From Gammaproteobacteria bacterium (GTDB lineage: Bacteria; Pseudomonadota; Gammaproteobacteria; Steroidobacterales; Woeseiaceae), in contig JAACFM010000051.1 in the NCBI GenBank assembly GCA_009937445.1, positions 1 through 37,608 of the forward strand: a DNA stretch of 37,608 nt. Direction: 5' to 3'. Shown here one piece after another: positions 36,506 to 37,608 of this stretch. Made by a program: the position numbers and the translations under genes. The notes under the pieces are model-generated. The model did no database searches. It was not told where the DNA came from and was given only the letters and a program-made list of their open reading frames with translations. Positions within the stretch are counted from its first letter, which is position 1, and each line of letters starts with the position of its first letter.

Positions 36506-37608
36506 ATGAGTCTTTTTACAAAAGCGCAAGCCGTCATCGCCGGCGGCGTCAATTCGCCGGTACGAGCATTCGCCAGCGTTGGCGGAGAACCCGTCTTTTT
36601 CAAACGTGCGGCGGGAGCCTACGTCGAGAGTGAGGACGGTCGACGCTTCATCGACTACGTTGGGTCTTGGGGGCCCATGATTTTGGGACACAGCCATCCG
36701 GCGGTCCTTGCCGCCGTCACCGAGACAGCGAAGCAGGGTTTGAGTTTTGGCGCACCTTGCGTACTCGAAACCGAGATCGCAGAAAGAATTTGTGAGCTCG
36801 TGCCGTCTATCGAAAGAGTACGCATGGTTAGCTCCGGCACCGAAGCTACGATGAGCGCCATTCGACTCGCACGCGGTCACACAAAGCGCGACAAGATCAT
36901 CAAGTTCGAAGGCTGCTACCACGGCCATTCGGATTCGTTACTCATTAAAGCAGGCTCCGGTGCATTGACCCTCGGCGTGCCGAGCTCGCCGGGCGTCCCG
37001 GCCGGTTTGGCCGAACACACCATTACCCTGCCCTACAACGACATCGATGCGCTGCAGACCGTTTTTGGTGAAGTCGGCGGGCAAATTGCCTGCGTCATCG
37101 TTGAACCCATTGCTGGCAATATGAACATGGTGCCTCCGGTTGAAGGCTTCCACGACACGCTACGCGAGCTCTGCACAGCATCGGGCACTATTCTCATTTT
37201 TGATGAGGTGATGACGGGTTTCCGCGTAGCAAAAGGCGGCGCGCAATCCATCTTTGGCATCACACCCGACCTCACGACCCTCGGAAAAATCGTCGGCGGT
37301 GGTATGCCAGCCGCGGCGTTTGGCGGTCGTGCCGACATCATGGCGAGTCTCGCCCCCGACGGGCCGGTGTACCAGGCGGGAACGCTGTCCGGTAATCCGG
37401 TGGCGATGGCTGCCGGCCTCGCGACGCTTGAGCTCATCGACGAACCGGGGTTTTATGAGGCGCTGACGTCGAAAACGAAGCAGCTGGTGGATGGTTTGGC
37501 AAAAGCCGCTGAGGAAGCGGGCATCGGACTGGCAACTGAATGCGAAGGTGGCATGTTCGGTCTGGTCTTTACCGATGCGCCATCAGTGCGAAGCTTCGAT
37601 CAGGTTGC
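36506..37608 (+). CDS. hemL: Glutamate-1-semialdehyde 2,1-aminomutase HemL (3' end beyond window)
   Basis: HemL makes 5-aminolevulinate, the tetrapyrrole precursor, from glutamate-1-semialdehyde with pyridoxal phosphate. The reading frame begins at the ATG at 36506, with GGAGGA five bases upstream, and stays open to the last base; about 367 of an expected 426 residues are present. Motifs: [10 protein letters not shown] (13-22), [19 protein letters not shown] (108-126), [27 protein letters not shown] and the PLP-binding lysine Lys261 in [11 protein letters not shown]. No frameshift is seen. It follows the TraB/GumN gene by 26 bases, so it may share its transcript. Confidence 0.97.
   Translation, partial: MSLFTKAQAVIAGGVNSPVRAFASVGGEPVFFKRAAGAYVESEDGRRFIDYVGSWGPMILGHSHPAVLAAVTETAKQGLSFGAPCVLETEIAERICELVPSIERVRMVSSGTEATMSAIRLARGHTKRDKIIKFEGCYHGHSDSLLIKAGSGALTLGVPSSPGVPAGLAEHTITLPYNDIDALQTVFGEVGGQIACVIVEPIAGNMNMVPPVEGFHDTLRELCTASGTILIFDEVMTGFRVAKGGAQSIFGITPDLTTLGKIVGGGMPAAAFGGRADIMASLAPDGPVYQAGTLSGNPVAMAAGLATLELIDEPGFYEALTSKTKQLVDGLAKAAEEAGIGLATECEGGMFGLVFTDAPSVRSFDQV

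Overview
The window looks like a piece of chromosome from a free-living, aerobically respiring gammaproteobacterium. The evidence is gene content and order: lpoA-yraN-diaA next to rsmI and rnpB, petABC joined to sspA-sspB, a single-PDZ DegS/AlgW protease beside petA, the kdsD-kdsC-lptCAB-rpoN-hpf-ptsN-rapZ block, and a tkt-gap-pgk/pyk block beside metK-ahcY. Genus cannot be read from the sequence; a marine or sediment lineage is only a guess. Nearly all of the window is core chromosome. I see no tRNA, no CRISPR array, no insertion sequence and no prophage. No stretch over 300 bases lacks a gene. A wholly new system is not evident; the unusual items are listed as findings.

Layout. (1) 1-3954: the 5' end of RNase P RNA (minus, cut by the window edge), rsmI (minus), then lpoA-yraN-diaA (plus), covering rRNA methylation, peptidoglycan synthase activation and replication timing. 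(2) 4020-7819, all minus: petA-petB-petC (cytochrome bc1) runs through TAATG or ATGGTTAA junctions into sspA, followed by sspB. A perfect 15-bp inverted repeat lies between sspA and sspB. (3) 8033-9361: degS/algW (plus), then ibaG (minus). (4) 9538-18683, all plus: yrbG, kdsD, kdsC, lptC, lptA, lptB, rpoN, hpf, ptsN, rapZ, mgtE. This combines Kdo/LPS precursor supply and LPS export with sigma-54, ribosome hibernation, the nitrogen-PTS EIIA protein and an RNase adaptor. (5) 18694-20570: a patatin-like phospholipase (minus) diverging from an exported Bcp peroxiredoxin (plus). (6) 20567-26419, all minus: pyk, a penicillin-acylase-family Ntn hydrolase overlapping it by ATGA, a MoxR AAA ATPase, and a VWA partner gene that is frameshifted by an apparent short deletion at its metal-binding motif. 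(7) 26497-27876: a PhoX-type phosphatase (plus) lying between pyk and pgk. (8) 27895-32160, minus: tkt-gap-pgk. (9) 32305-37608, plus: metK-ahcY (SAM/SAH cycle), cpdA, a TraB/GumN-family protein and hemL, which runs off the right edge.

How the genes fit together: blocks 1, 3 and 4 maintain the envelope (LpoA, DegS, LPS transport). Block 2 is respiration coupled to stress regulators. Blocks 6 to 8 are central carbon metabolism with accessory hydrolases inserted. Block 9 is methyl-group metabolism with cAMP turnover and tetrapyrrole synthesis. Start codons were moved inward from the longest reading frame for sspB, petC, degS, ibaG, yrbG, lptA, ptsN, bcp, phoX, tkt and ahcY, as explained in each entry.
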